From the NCBI RefSeq assembly GCF_019145435.1, contig NZ_JAHSTS010000002.1:372001-436000 (forward strand): a stretch of 64,000 nt of DNA, given 5' to 3'. The DNA is from Pseudomonas ekonensis (lineage in GTDB: Bacteria; Pseudomonadota; Gammaproteobacteria; Pseudomonadales; Pseudomonadaceae). Under the pieces are notes generated by a model. It worked only from the letters and a program-made list of their open reading frames with translations, was not told the origin of the DNA and made no database searches. Below are positions 19,816 to 28,442 of this stretch, one piece after another. The stretch's first letter is position 1. Every line of letters begins with the position of its first letter. A program made the translations under genes and the position numbers.

Positions 19816-20259
19816 TCACACCGAAGTGTTGACCAGATTGCCGCTTCCGGCCTCTTTGGCCAGCTCCTTGACCAGATCGCCAGCGACCTGCGCAATCGCA
19901 GCGGCGGTGCCCGATATCTGCCCCTGGATAGCCATCACGGCAGTGGATTTAGCTTCAGGCGTGGGATAGCTGGCGGCTTGCGCGGCGGCCAGTTGCTGTT
20001 GCTGCTCCTGCATTTGCTTCTGCAGTTCCTGCATCCGCTTGAGCAACATCTTGACGACAAGGCTGTGGGTGTCGCCGGCGTCTTCTTTGTCCTCGCTCGG
20101 CGCTGCGCCGCCGGTTCTGACCTTGCCGTCGTCTTCAACCTGCCCCAGCGCCTGCTCCGAGTTTTCGGCCGTCGCCTCGTTCAGGCTGGCGATCATGGCC
20201 GGAGTTTTCCCGCCGATGGTGACTGCGCTGGGATTTGAGAAACCGATGGTCATCGACAT
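19816..20259 (-). CDS. hypothetical coiled-coil protein, FlxA-like
   Basis: A 147-residue soluble protein. The centre (about 65-100) is Gln/Met-rich coiled coil ('KRMQELQKQMQEQQQQLAAAQAA' in outline), with flexible ends. It recalls small FlxA-like proteins, but the match is by composition only. AGGAG stands before the ATG at 20259. No signal peptide. It diverges from ansB. Confidence 0.7.
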   Translation of the reverse strand: MSMTIGFSNPSAVTIGGKTPAMIASLNEATAENSEQALGQVEDDGKVRTGGAAPSEDKEDAGDTHSLVVKMLLKRMQELQKQMQEQQQQLAAAQAASYPTPEAKSTAVMAIQGQISGTAAAIAQVAGDLVKELAKEAGSGNLVNTSV

Positions 20260-20375
20260 GTGAGCTCCTGAGAGAAATGGATTCCTTTGAAAGCAGCATC
20301 GGCCAACCGGCCTGTTTCTTTAATCCAGATCGCCAGGGTGGCCATTCCTCTGATTCGATCTGTTGCGTAGTACCT

Positions 20376-20389
20376 TTCGGAGAGCCGAA
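20376..20389 (+). promoter_or_regulatory. AauR-type activator site 1
   Basis: TTCGGAGAGCCGAA exactly matches TTCGG-N4-CCGAA, the motif reported for AauR, the sigma-54 activator of acidic amino acid use in P. putida. It lies about 130 bases upstream of the sigma-54 promoter. Confidence 0.75.
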
Positions 20390-20406
20390 CGCGAAATCGG
20401 GAACCG

Positions 20407-20420
20407 TTCGGAAAACCGGA
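20407..20420 (+). promoter_or_regulatory. AauR-type activator site 2 (one mismatch)
   Basis: TTCGGAAAACCGGA differs from the TTCGG-N4-CCGAA motif at one base. Its centre is 31 bp, about three helical turns, from site 1, so both dimers would face the same side of the DNA. Confidence 0.65.
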
Positions 20421-20445
20421 TCCAACATCCCGGCCATTTTTCACG

Positions 20446-20458
20446 CATCAAAAAATTA
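20446..20458 (+). promoter_or_regulatory. candidate IHF site
   Basis: CATCAAAAAATTA fits WATCAANNNNTTR at 12 of 13 positions. It lies between the activator sites and the sigma-54 promoter, where IHF usually bends DNA. The A-rich context makes chance matches easier. Confidence 0.5.
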
Positions 20459-20505
20459 TTGATGTAAATCATCAGCTTAAACGTTTCTCTCAAGCAGAGT
20501 GTGGC

Positions 20506-20521
20506 TGGTACAGATCCTGCT
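20506..20521 (+). promoter_or_regulatory. sigma-54 promoter of ansB
   Basis: TGGTACAGATCCTGCT matches TGGCAC-N5-TTGCW with GG and GC exactly 10 bases apart. It sits 90 bases upstream of the ansB ATG. Confidence 0.7.
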
Positions 20522-20571
20522 CCCCTCTTGCACCCCCGGCTTTCAGATGGGTCTGGGGCGCATCTAGATGA

Positions 20572-21699
<1,128 letters not shown>

Positions 21700-21840
21700 T
21701 GCCCCCTCGCCCGACCGGTTCCGGATCGGGCCTCCACCACCCGTCATTCGTGGCGGGTGGTTCCCCGGCAAAAAAATATCGCGTAATCCCTGCCAAAAAC
21801 GGAAAACCGTTGTCAGAGGATCCTCTTGTTTTTTAAGCAG

Positions 21841-21869
21841 TTGCGAAATCGCCTACAGTTAAATACTGT
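21841..21869 (+). promoter_or_regulatory. sigma-70 promoter of the DUF1654-endA pair
   Basis: TTGCGA (21841-21846) and TACTGT (21864-21869) are 17 bases apart. The -10 box overlaps the first half of the LexA box, so LexA binding would block RNA polymerase. Confidence 0.5.
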
Positions 21870-21881
21870 ATGCACGTACAG
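21866..21881 (+). promoter_or_regulatory. LexA (SOS) box
   Basis: CTGTATGCACGTACAG matches CTG-N10-CAG with extended symmetry (CTGTAT...GTACAG). It lies 19 bases before the GTG start of the DUF1654 gene. Confidence 0.8.
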
Positions 21882-21899
21882 CTTAATAAGGATAACCTC

Positions 21900-22139
21900 G
21901 TGGCCACCTCCCCTGATGCTCCTGACGCTTACGAACGCATGGGCATGCGCATTCAAAAAATCATCAACGCCCCCACCGCACAAAAAGCCAGAGCCGCACT
22001 GATCTTTCGCTTGCCGGACGAACCGGTGGACGCATGGGAGCGCTTGCTGGAAGAGATCGACGAAAACGACAACGTCACCCTCGCCTACCGCGACGACGGT
22101 GGCGTACAGATTTTCTGGGTTGTACCGAAGGAAGACTGA
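21900..22139 (+). CDS. DUF1654 family protein
   Basis: A 79-residue protein from the GTG at 21900, which follows AAGGAT at good spacing; the frame opens at 21870, but that start lies inside the LexA box. The 'YERMGMRIQKIINAP' start and 'LIFRLPDEPVDAWERLLEEIDENDNVTL' core in outline fit DUF1654, a small Pseudomonas-restricted family of unknown function. Downstream endA starts four bases after its stop, so the two form one SOS-responsive unit. Confidence 0.85.
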   Translation: MATSPDAPDAYERMGMRIQKIINAPTAQKARAALIFRLPDEPVDAWERLLEEIDENDNVTLAYRDDGGVQIFWVVPKED

Positions 22140-22143
22140 TCCA

Positions 22144-22833
22144 ATGAGTGTCCGTTGCTTTGCCCTGCTGTTGCTGTTCATTTCCCTGGGAGCCCAAGCC
22201 GGCGCCCCACGCACCTTCACCGAAGCCAAGAAGGTCGCCTGGAAGCTCTACGCTCCGCAATCGACCGAGTTCTACTGCGGCTGCAAGTACACCGGCAACA
22301 AGGTCGATCTTGCCGCATGCGGTTACGTGCCCCGCAAAAACGCCAAACGCGCATCGCGCATCGAGTGGGAGCACATTGTTCCGGCCTGGGAATTCGGCCA
22401 CCAGCGCCAGTGCTGGCAGGAAGGCGGACGCAAGAACTGCACCCGCTACGATCCGTCCTACCAAAAGGCCGAGGCCGATCTGCACAACCTGGTACCGAGC
22501 ATCGGCGAGGTCAACGGTGACCGCAGCAACTTCAGCTACGGATGGCTGCCGGAACAGAAAGGCCAATACGGCGCATGCCTGACCCAGGTCGACTTCAAGG
22601 CCAAGAAAGTCATGCCCCGCCCCTCGATTCGCGGCATGATCGCCCGGACGTACTTCTACATGAGCAAACAGTACGGCCTGCGGCTGTCAAAACAGGACCG
22701 CCAGTTGTATGAGGCGTGGGACAAGACCTACCCGGTGCAGGACTGGGAACGGCAACGCAACCAGAGCGTGGCGTGCGTGATGGGACGCGGCAACGACTTC
22801 GTCGGGCCGGTGAACCTGAAAGCGTGCGGCTGA
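22144..22833 (+). CDS. endA: endonuclease I, exported
   Basis: A 229-residue protein with a signal peptide (about 1-19, ending 'AQAGA'). The beta-beta-alpha metal fold is seen in 'RIEWEHIVPAWEF' (catalytic His) and 'ADLHNLVPSIGEVNGDRSN' (metal Asn). Family members cut double-stranded DNA without sequence preference in the periplasm or outside. Eight cysteines suggest disulfides and so folding outside the cytoplasm. Coupled to DUF1654 under a LexA box. Confidence 0.93.
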   Translation: MSVRCFALLLLFISLGAQAGAPRTFTEAKKVAWKLYAPQSTEFYCGCKYTGNKVDLAACGYVPRKNAKRASRIEWEHIVPAWEFGHQRQCWQEGGRKNCTRYDPSYQKAEADLHNLVPSIGEVNGDRSNFSYGWLPEQKGQYGACLTQVDFKAKKVMPRPSIRGMIARTYFYMSKQYGLRLSKQDRQLYEAWDKTYPVQDWERQRNQSVACVMGRGNDFVGPVNLKACG

Positions 22834-22848
22834 CCGGTTACGCAATAC

Positions 22849-22883
22849 AAAAGGCCTCGCGCTTGATGCCCGAGGCCTTTTTT
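22849..22883 (+). terminator. Rho-independent terminator after endA
   Basis: AAAAGGCCTCG pairs with CGAGGCCTTTT around an 11-base loop, followed by further T. It lies between endA and the opposing siderophore-interacting protein gene and can serve both. Confidence 0.85.
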
Positions 22884-22887
22884 GTGC

Positions 22888-23799
22888 TCAACTGCCGGCC
22901 TTGTTGTAGCGCCAATAGCCCATCAGGTTGAGCGATTCGCGAGGAATGCCGCGCTCCTTGATCAGATGCCGACGCAGGCTCATGACGGCAGCAGATTCAC
23001 CGGCGACCCAGCCATAGAAACCTTCGGCGGACGCTTCAGCGATTTCCCAAAGAATCTCTTTGTCGATATCGACATCGGCCAATTCGACCGCCCGCCCCGC
23101 CGGCGACGAGTCGACAGGCAATGCCGCCGCCTTCACCGCCTCCACCATCAGCGCTCCCGCCACGGCGCCACCCGCCTGCTCCCGGACAAGCCACTGCACC
23201 GAAAGCCCAGGCCAGTCGGGAACCGGGAGCATGTCCTGCGCAGTATCGACCTCGAAGTAGGCCTGAACCTGGGGCGGCTCCGCGAGCGGCGCCAAGGCTT
23301 CAAGGATCCCCATGGCCGCCGGCAATGCTGTCGGATCGGCGACCAGCAGAACGTGCCTGAGCGCCTGCGGCGGCTTCCATTCGAAGCCCCCGGCCTCCTG
23401 GGCCGAAAAACGCCGGTCGGGCGCCAGCATCTGCATGGACGCTCCCGGCTGCGCCCTCAACGCCCAACGGGAAGCCGGGCCGGTTTCGCCATGCAGGACA
23501 AAATCGACATCCACCTCGCCAAGATCCGCACGCAGCTGGCGAATGGTGTAGGTGCGCATCGCCGGACGCCGGTCGGCCAGCATCGCCCGGAAGCGACTGT
23601 ACCAGCCTTCCCCCTGCGACAGCTTCGAGGGCGAACCGTCAGCCGCCGGAAAGAACAGCTTCACCCGCTGATCGGGCGCCCATGTCGCCATTTCCGTGAC
23701 GGCGGAACCGGCCAGCGTGATCCTCATCAGATGCGGAGTCAGCTGGACCTTGCGGCGCAATACGACATCGAACAGCTTGTAGGGGTTGGCGGAGGCCAT
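22888..23799 (-). CDS. siderophore-interacting protein (ferric-siderophore reductase)
   Basis: A 303-residue cytoplasmic flavoprotein of the ViuB/SIP family: FAD-binding N-domain ('RTYTIRQLR' binds flavin) and a C-terminal NAD(P)H-binding domain. It releases iron from ferric siderophores by reduction. I start at 23799, where AGGAGCG precedes the ATG. No Fur box is visible upstream, which is unusual for such a gene. Confidence 0.9.
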   Translation of the reverse strand: MASANPYKLFDVVLRRKVQLTPHLMRITLAGSAVTEMATWAPDQRVKLFFPAADGSPSKLSQGEGWYSRFRAMLADRRPAMRTYTIRQLRADLGEVDVDFVLHGETGPASRWALRAQPGASMQMLAPDRRFSAQEAGGFEWKPPQALRHVLLVADPTALPAAMGILEALAPLAEPPQVQAYFEVDTAQDMLPVPDWPGLSVQWLVREQAGGAVAGALMVEAVKAAALPVDSSPAGRAVELADVDIDKEILWEIAEASAEGFYGWVAGESAAVMSLRRHLIKERGIPRESLNLMGYWRYNKAGS

Positions 23800-23886
23800 G
23801 GATCGCTCCTTCTGGAAATCGTCGGTGACTCTCAAGAAAACGAGTCAGACAAGACTTCCTTTACCCGGCTCCGCCAAACGAGCCTG

Positions 23887-24255
23887 TCACTGCACCGCAT
23901 TGCGCTCGATGATCAGCGATTCGATGTTCTGCTTTTTCGCCCGCACCAGCGCAGCGCTCAGATCTGCCTGGCGCGCCTCGGCTTCGGCCTTGGAGTTGAA
24001 CGGCCCTAACAGGATGCGGGTATTGCCGGCGGCATCCTTGATGACGTTAGGCACGAAGGCATGCTCGATCAACCAGCCGCTCAGGTCGCTGACCGCCTGC
24101 GTGGTTTCACCGCGCACTTCCAGATCCCACTGGGCAGCAGGAGCGACAGCGGACGACGTCACCGCAGCCGGCTGCGGCTTTTGCCCCGCGACATTCTTGC
24201 CCTCTCCACAACCCGCCAATGCCAATGCCGCGACGACCCAGACCAGTTTGCGCAC
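23887..24255 (-). CDS. SPOR-domain lipoprotein
   Basis: 122 residues from a GTG preceded by GGGGGAAG. The signal ends in a lipobox ('LALAGC', Cys about 15). Residues about 45-115 form a SPOR domain ('WDLEVRGETTQAVSDLSGWL', 'RILLGPFNSKAEAEARQADL'), which binds denuded peptidoglycan at division sites. It is probably an envelope protein. Confidence 0.8.
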   Translation of the reverse strand: MRKLVWVVAALALAGCGEGKNVAGQKPQPAAVTSSAVAPAAQWDLEVRGETTQAVSDLSGWLIEHAFVPNVIKDAAGNTRILLGPFNSKAEAEARQADLSAALVRAKKQNIESLIIERNAVQ

Positions 24256-24504
24256 AACACTTCCCCCGAAAATCACAAAGGCGGCATCTTAACATTCGCG
24301 AATACTTCACGAACGCCGCAAAATCACCACAAAACAACGAGATTGATGATTGCGGCCCCTGTATAGTGACGCGCTGGGAATTAATGCCTCGTCTGCACGT
24401 CAGAAAGATGCACCCAAACCGCGAGACTTCGCACTAATCTATACGTACCACCGACTCTGCACTGTCCGAATCAGGTGCCCTACAAAGCTATCAAGGAGAA
24501 CACC

Positions 24505-24699
24505 ATGCTGATACTCACCCGCAAAGTCGGTGAAAGCATTAACATTGGCGATGACATTACGATCACCATCCTCGGTGTCAGCGGCCAGCAGGTCCGAATC
24601 GGCATCAACGCTCCAAAGAACGTTGCAGTGCACCGCGAAGAGATCTATCAGCGCATCCAGGCCGGCCTGACCGCTCCGGACAAGCCGCAAACCCCTTGA
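24505..24699 (+). CDS. rsmE: RNA-binding post-transcriptional regulator, RsmE/CsrA family
   Basis: A 64-residue CsrA-family dimer that binds GGA motifs in mRNA leaders and blocks translation; it is antagonised by the GacA-driven RsmX/Y/Z RNAs. '[11 protein letters not shown]' and the C-terminal '[22 protein letters not shown]' are the family's conserved ends. The '[18 protein letters not shown]' stretch and tail 'AGLTAPDK' match RsmE rather than RsmA of fluorescent pseudomonads. CAAGGAG before the ATG is itself a GGA-type site, allowing autoregulation. Confidence 0.92.
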   Translation: MLILTRKVGESINIGDDITITILGVSGQQVRIGINAPKNVAVHREEIYQRIQAGLTAPDKPQTP

Positions 24700-24891
24700 G
24701 CCCTGCCGCAGTCGCTAGCCAGTCCGCTGCCTTCATGTGATGGCTGGCTAAAGATTCAGCGCCGTATTGCCTCTGCTTCATTGGTCACGGCGCCTGCCAT
24801 GCCCCCCTTCCTTTGCCCCGCCCAATAGTAACCACACCGCTCAAGGTTGGCTGTCAGACATTTCCCTTAAACAGCGGGGAATTCCACTCTC

Positions 24892-25347
24892 CTAAGCGAA
24901 GACCACCCCTCGCGCCATTCCGGTAGCCGCCACCACCATCAGCACCAGCAACAGCGCCTCGGCATGACTGATGCGCGCAAACAGCCTGGCGCGGCTCGAA
25001 TCGGGCACCCCGCCGCGCGCCAGAGCGATGCGCCATTTGATCAACGTCACCATCGGCGCAAGCTCCAACAGCAGGATCAGCACGAACAACGTCATCTTCA
25101 GGTGGAACAGCGGCTGATGGAGATAGTAGTCGGTGCCCTTCTCATAACCCCCAAAGGCGCGCATCCCTCCGCTGACCAACAGAATCAACGCTGAGATCCC
25201 CCACAGGTTGTCGGCAAGCAGCACACGCCCCACAGCCCCCTCTCCAGCGGCAAGACGACTGAACGCCGTCCCACGGGTCAGCACAGCCCAGAACCCCAAA
25301 GAGACAGCCAACAAATGAACCGCAGCAAGAATCCAGTGAGCCAGCAT
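24892..25347 (-). CDS. DUF2214 family membrane protein
   Basis: A 151-residue integral membrane protein with four hydrophobic segments (about 5-25, 45-65, 82-102, 128-148), ending at the membrane. Start at 25347 with GGGAGTG upstream; the frame opens 49 codons earlier without coding character. It fits DUF2214, of unknown function, whose conserved His may bind haem. It stands alone. Confidence 0.82.
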   Translation of the reverse strand: MLAHWILAAVHLLAVSLGFWAVLTRGTAFSRLAAGEGAVGRVLLADNLWGISALILLVSGGMRAFGGYEKGTDYYLHQPLFHLKMTLFVLILLLELAPMVTLIKWRIALARGGVPDSSRARLFARISHAEALLLVLMVVAATGMARGVVFA

Positions 25348-25480
25348 CGATGCACTCCCGTCAGGCAGCCTTGTCATTCGGCCAGACAGTAGTAGTTGAA
25401 AAAGCGCGAACTCGCCCGATGCCGACGCACATGCAAAGGCGCCCGGGCGGCTTTTAAAGGAAGGAGGCAAATCGCAGGCA

Positions 25481-25524
25481 AAAAAAAATCCCAAGCAGCT
25501 GATGGAAGCTTGGGATTTAAAAAT
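25481..25524. terminator. bidirectional Rho-independent terminator
   Basis: AAATCCCAAGC (25486-25496) pairs with GCTTGGGATTT (25508-25518), with A-runs before and A after. On the minus strand the T-run is long, so a transcript coming from the right ends here. Confidence 0.75.
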
Positions 25525-25803
25525 GCATAAACCGTGGTGGTGAACGCGGGGCGAATGTTACTGAATTATACGAGCTGTAACAACGTATTTTTGATAACCG
25601 GTCAGTTAAAAAGAATCGTAACCCCTTAAATATCCACATGTTTTCATGGGCGCTTGAAGAAAAGGCACAAAGTCGGTGCACATCCTTGCGAATTGCATAC
25701 AAGGGAAAAGGATTATCGAGGAGAACTCGGAAAGTCGGATTCGTCGAGATCAGCGATCTGGCGACTGAAGTGAGGTTTGCAAAGCTTTGCAAATGACAGA
25801 AAG

Positions 25804-25834
25804 CAAAAAGGGGCCACCGTTTCCGGTGACCCCT
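25804..25834 (-). terminator. Rho-independent terminator of tRNA-Val(GAC)
   Basis: On the minus strand AAGGGGTCACCG pairs with CGGTGGCCCCTT (one G-U type mismatch), followed by a T-run. It lies 32 bases past the tRNA. Confidence 0.85.
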
Positions 25835-25865
25835 TCCAGACCGCCCAGCAGAGCGGATTTTTGTT

Positions 25866-25942
25866 TGGTAGGCACGATTGGACTCGAACCAACGACCCCC
25901 ACCATGTCAAGGTGGTGCTCTAACCAACTGAGCTACGTGCCT
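25866..25942 (-). tRNA. tRNA-Val(GAC)
   Basis: 77 nt with encoded CCA. Acceptor AGGCACG/CGTGCCT, D-arm GCTC/GAGC, anticodon stem CCACC/GGTGG with loop TTGACAT (anticodon GAC), T-arm loop TTCGAGT. All stems pair. Confidence 0.96.
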
Positions 25943-26125
25943 GCTGTGAGGCGGCATTCTACGGAATTCCGGAGGGGTGTCAACACCTTTTTTTCACCTA
26001 ACCCTATGAATATGCAAAATTTTTAATTTCGCCCCGATAAAGAAGATTTTTCGGTGGCTGGCGGAGGTTTTTCAAACCGGGTAGGATCGTCGCACTCGTA
26101 AAATATATTAAACAGAGGCAGCAGG

Positions 26126-27409
26126 ATGGCGAACACCCCTTACCCAGAGTCTTATTACGCTGCGTCGGCCAACGCCGCACCGGCCCGCCCGGCCCTGCAG
26201 GATGACGCGGAGACGGATGTCTGTGTGATCGGCGCTGGCTATACGGGGCTGTCCTCTGCCCTGTTCCTGCTGGAGAACGGCTTTCGCGTGACGGTGCTGG
26301 AAGCCGCCAAGGTCGGCTTCGGCGCTTCGGGCCGAAACGGCGGGCAGATCGTCAACAGCTACAGCCGCGACATCGATGTGATCGAACGCACCGTCGGCCC
26401 GAAACAGGCGCAACTGCTCGGCCAGATGGCCTTCGAAGGCGGCCGGATCATCCGCGAGCGCGTCGCCCGGTACAACATTCAGTGCGACCTGAAGGACGGC
26501 GGCGTGTTCGCCGCGCTCTCGGCCAAGCAGATGGGCCACCTGGAGTCGCAGAAGCGCCTGTGGGAACGTTTCGGCCATACCCAACTGGAACTGCTCGACC
26601 AACGCCGCATCCGCGAAGTGGTGGCTTGCGATCAATACGTCGGCGGCATGCTCGACATGAGCGGCGGCCACATTCATCCGCTGAACCTGGCGCTGGGCGA
26701 AGCGGCCGCCGTGGAGTCCCTGGGCGGCACCATTTACGAGCAGTCGCCTGCCGTGCGCATCGAGCGCGGCGCCAATCCGGTGGTGCATACACCGCAGGGC
26801 AAGGTCAGGGCCAAGTTCATCATCGTCGCCGGCAACGCTTACCTGGGCAACCTGGTGCCGGAGCTGGCGGCCAAATCGATGCCGTGCGGCACCCAGGTGA
26901 TCACCACCGAACCGCTCGGCGAGGAACTGGCGAGATCGCTGCTGCCGCAGGACTACTGCGTCGAGGACTGCAACTACCTGCTGGACTACTACCGCCTGAC
27001 GGGCGACAAGCGCCTGATCTTCGGCGGCGGCGTGGTGTACGGCGCCCGGGATCCTGCGAACATCGAGGCGATCATCCGTCCGAAAATGCTCAAGGCTTTC
27101 CCGCAGCTCAAGGATGTGAAGATCGATTACGCCTGGACCGGCAATTTCCTGCTGACGCTGTCGCGCTTGCCGCAGGTGGGGCGCCTGGGCGACAACATCT
27201 ATTACTCCCAAGGGTGCAGCGGCCACGGTGTGACCTACACGCACCTGGCGGGCAAGGTGCTGGCCGAGGCATTGCGCGGCCAGGCCGAGCGCTTCGATGC
27301 GTTCGCCGACCTGCCGCACTATCCGTTCCCAGGCGGCCAGATGCTGCGCACGCCGTTCGCGGCGCTGGGCGCCTGGTATTACGGATTGCGCGACAAGCTG
27401 GGCGTCTGA
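26126..27409 (+). CDS. puuB: FAD-dependent oxidase, PuuB-like
   Basis: A 427-residue DAO-family flavoprotein. The FAD-binding site 'VIGAGYTGLSSALFLLENG' is at about 34-52; 'GASGRNGGQIV' and the C-terminal 'YSQGCSGHGVTYTHLAGK' are hallmarks of gamma-glutamylputrescine oxidase. That enzyme oxidises gamma-glutamyl-polyamines in putrescine breakdown. Pseudomonads carry several paralogues, so the substrate is not certain. It stands alone, with no other puu gene close by. Confidence 0.8.
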   Translation: MANTPYPESYYAASANAAPARPALQDDAETDVCVIGAGYTGLSSALFLLENGFRVTVLEAAKVGFGASGRNGGQIVNSYSRDIDVIERTVGPKQAQLLGQMAFEGGRIIRERVARYNIQCDLKDGGVFAALSAKQMGHLESQKRLWERFGHTQLELLDQRRIREVVACDQYVGGMLDMSGGHIHPLNLALGEAAAVESLGGTIYEQSPAVRIERGANPVVHTPQGKVRAKFIIVAGNAYLGNLVPELAAKSMPCGTQVITTEPLGEELARSLLPQDYCVEDCNYLLDYYRLTGDKRLIFGGGVVYGARDPANIEAIIRPKMLKAFPQLKDVKIDYAWTGNFLLTLSRLPQVGRLGDNIYYSQGCSGHGVTYTHLAGKVLAEALRGQAERFDAFADLPHYPFPGGQMLRTPFAALGAWYYGLRDKLGV

Positions 27410-27433
27410 CCGCAGCTCCAGACTTCAGAAACA

Positions 27434-27467
27434 CCTGTGGCGAGGGAGCTTGCTCCCTCGCCACAGG
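27434..27467. repeat. REP-type perfect palindrome
   Basis: CCTGTGGCGAGGGAGC and its exact complement meet around TT: a 34-bp perfect palindrome of the 'GTGGCGAGGGAGCTTGCTCCC' class, common in P. fluorescens genomes. It lies between the convergent puuB and xdhC genes and could also end transcription. Confidence 0.9.
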
Positions 27468-27469
27468 CG

Positions 27470-28441
27470 TCAGAGATGGTTGCGAGCGATGCCGCTGCGG
27501 ATCCGCAGGATATCGGCAAGCACCGCCAAGGCAATTTCGGCAGGCGTCTTGCTGCCGAGGTTGAGCCCGACGGGCGCATGGATCCGCGCAAGCTCCGCCT
27601 CGCCCAACCCGCCGATCCGACGCAGGCGCTCGAAACGCTTCTGCGAGGTCTGCACCGACCCCATCACGCCGATGTAGAACGCCTCGGTGCGCACCGCCTC
27701 CATCATCGCCAGATCATCGATGCGCGGATCGTGCGTCAGGGCCACCACCGCGGTGTCGCGATGGCAGCCTCCTTCGGCGATGAACACCGACGGCAATTGC
27801 CGGCGGATCTCCACCCCCTCGAGCACCACCCCTTCCAGCACCTCGTCACGCGGATCGCACAGGATCACTTCGAAGCCGAGGCCCAACGCAAACTCGGCAC
27901 ACGCCTGCGCCACACTGGAGTAGCCCGCCAGCAGCAAGCGCTGCGCGGCGCCGATGCGGATCCTGACCCGGTCGATTTCACGTTCGATCCGCGCGCCTTG
28001 CTCGGCATCGGCCAACAACGCACGGGCACCGCTCGCCAGGTCGACCTCGCGGATCAGACGGGAATGCCCCAGCAGCGCCGACTCCAGTTCGCGCAAATGC
28101 GCCTGCACGTGGCAGCCGGCGTCAAATTTCTCTACCAGCACATCGAGAATGCCGCCGCAGGGCAGGCTGACCCGCGAACGCGGATCCTCGCCCTCCCCGT
28201 AGCGCACCACATTCACCGCCTCGAGAAACGCACCTTCGGCGACCCGTTCGAGAAAGTCTTCCTCGACGCATCCGCCGGACAACGAACCGATCCATTGCCC
28301 GCTGTCGCTCACCGCCAGCAACGAGCCCGGCGCACGGGGTGCCGAGCCATAGGTGGCCAGCACCGTGCACAACCACAGGCGCTGGCCGGCGACGGACCAT
28401 TCCAGCGCCCGACGCACGACTTGCAGGTCCAGATGCTGCAT
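27470..28441 (-). CDS. xdhC: XdhC-family molybdenum cofactor maturation protein
   Basis: A 323-residue protein with the XdhC/CoxI N-domain ('VLATYGSAPRAPGSLLAV', 'GSLSGGCVEEDF') and a C-terminal Rossmann domain. XdhC proteins bind the molybdopterin cofactor, help its sulfuration and load it into xanthine-dehydrogenase-family enzymes. It ends the operon that encodes such an enzyme, one base after the cytochrome gene. Start at 28441, where a shorter product aligns with the family. Confidence 0.9.
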   Translation of the reverse strand: MQHLDLQVVRRALEWSVAGQRLWLCTVLATYGSAPRAPGSLLAVSDSGQWIGSLSGGCVEEDFLERVAEGAFLEAVNVVRYGEGEDPRSRVSLPCGGILDVLVEKFDAGCHVQAHLRELESALLGHSRLIREVDLASGARALLADAEQGARIEREIDRVRIRIGAAQRLLLAGYSSVAQACAEFALGLGFEVILCDPRDEVLEGVVLEGVEIRRQLPSVFIAEGGCHRDTAVVALTHDPRIDDLAMMEAVRTEAFYIGVMGSVQTSQKRFERLRRIGGLGEAELARIHAPVGLNLGSKTPAEIALAVLADILRIRSGIARNHL

Positions 28442-28442
28442 G

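Larger units (their letters stand above)
25348..25865. other. intergenic, no gene seen
   Basis: A 518-base stretch between the DUF2214 gene and tRNA-Val. It holds two terminators (listed) and an AT-richer centre (about 25550-25700) with a TATAAT on the minus strand. Open frames here are short and unlike any protein that I know. A small RNA is possible but not shown. Confidence 0.4.

Noticed and set aside
25525..25803. Small RNA gene between the DUF2214 gene and tRNA-Val
   Set aside because: A TATAAT on the minus strand and terminators nearby are suggestive, but no matching -35 box or Rsm-type GGA hairpins could be found.
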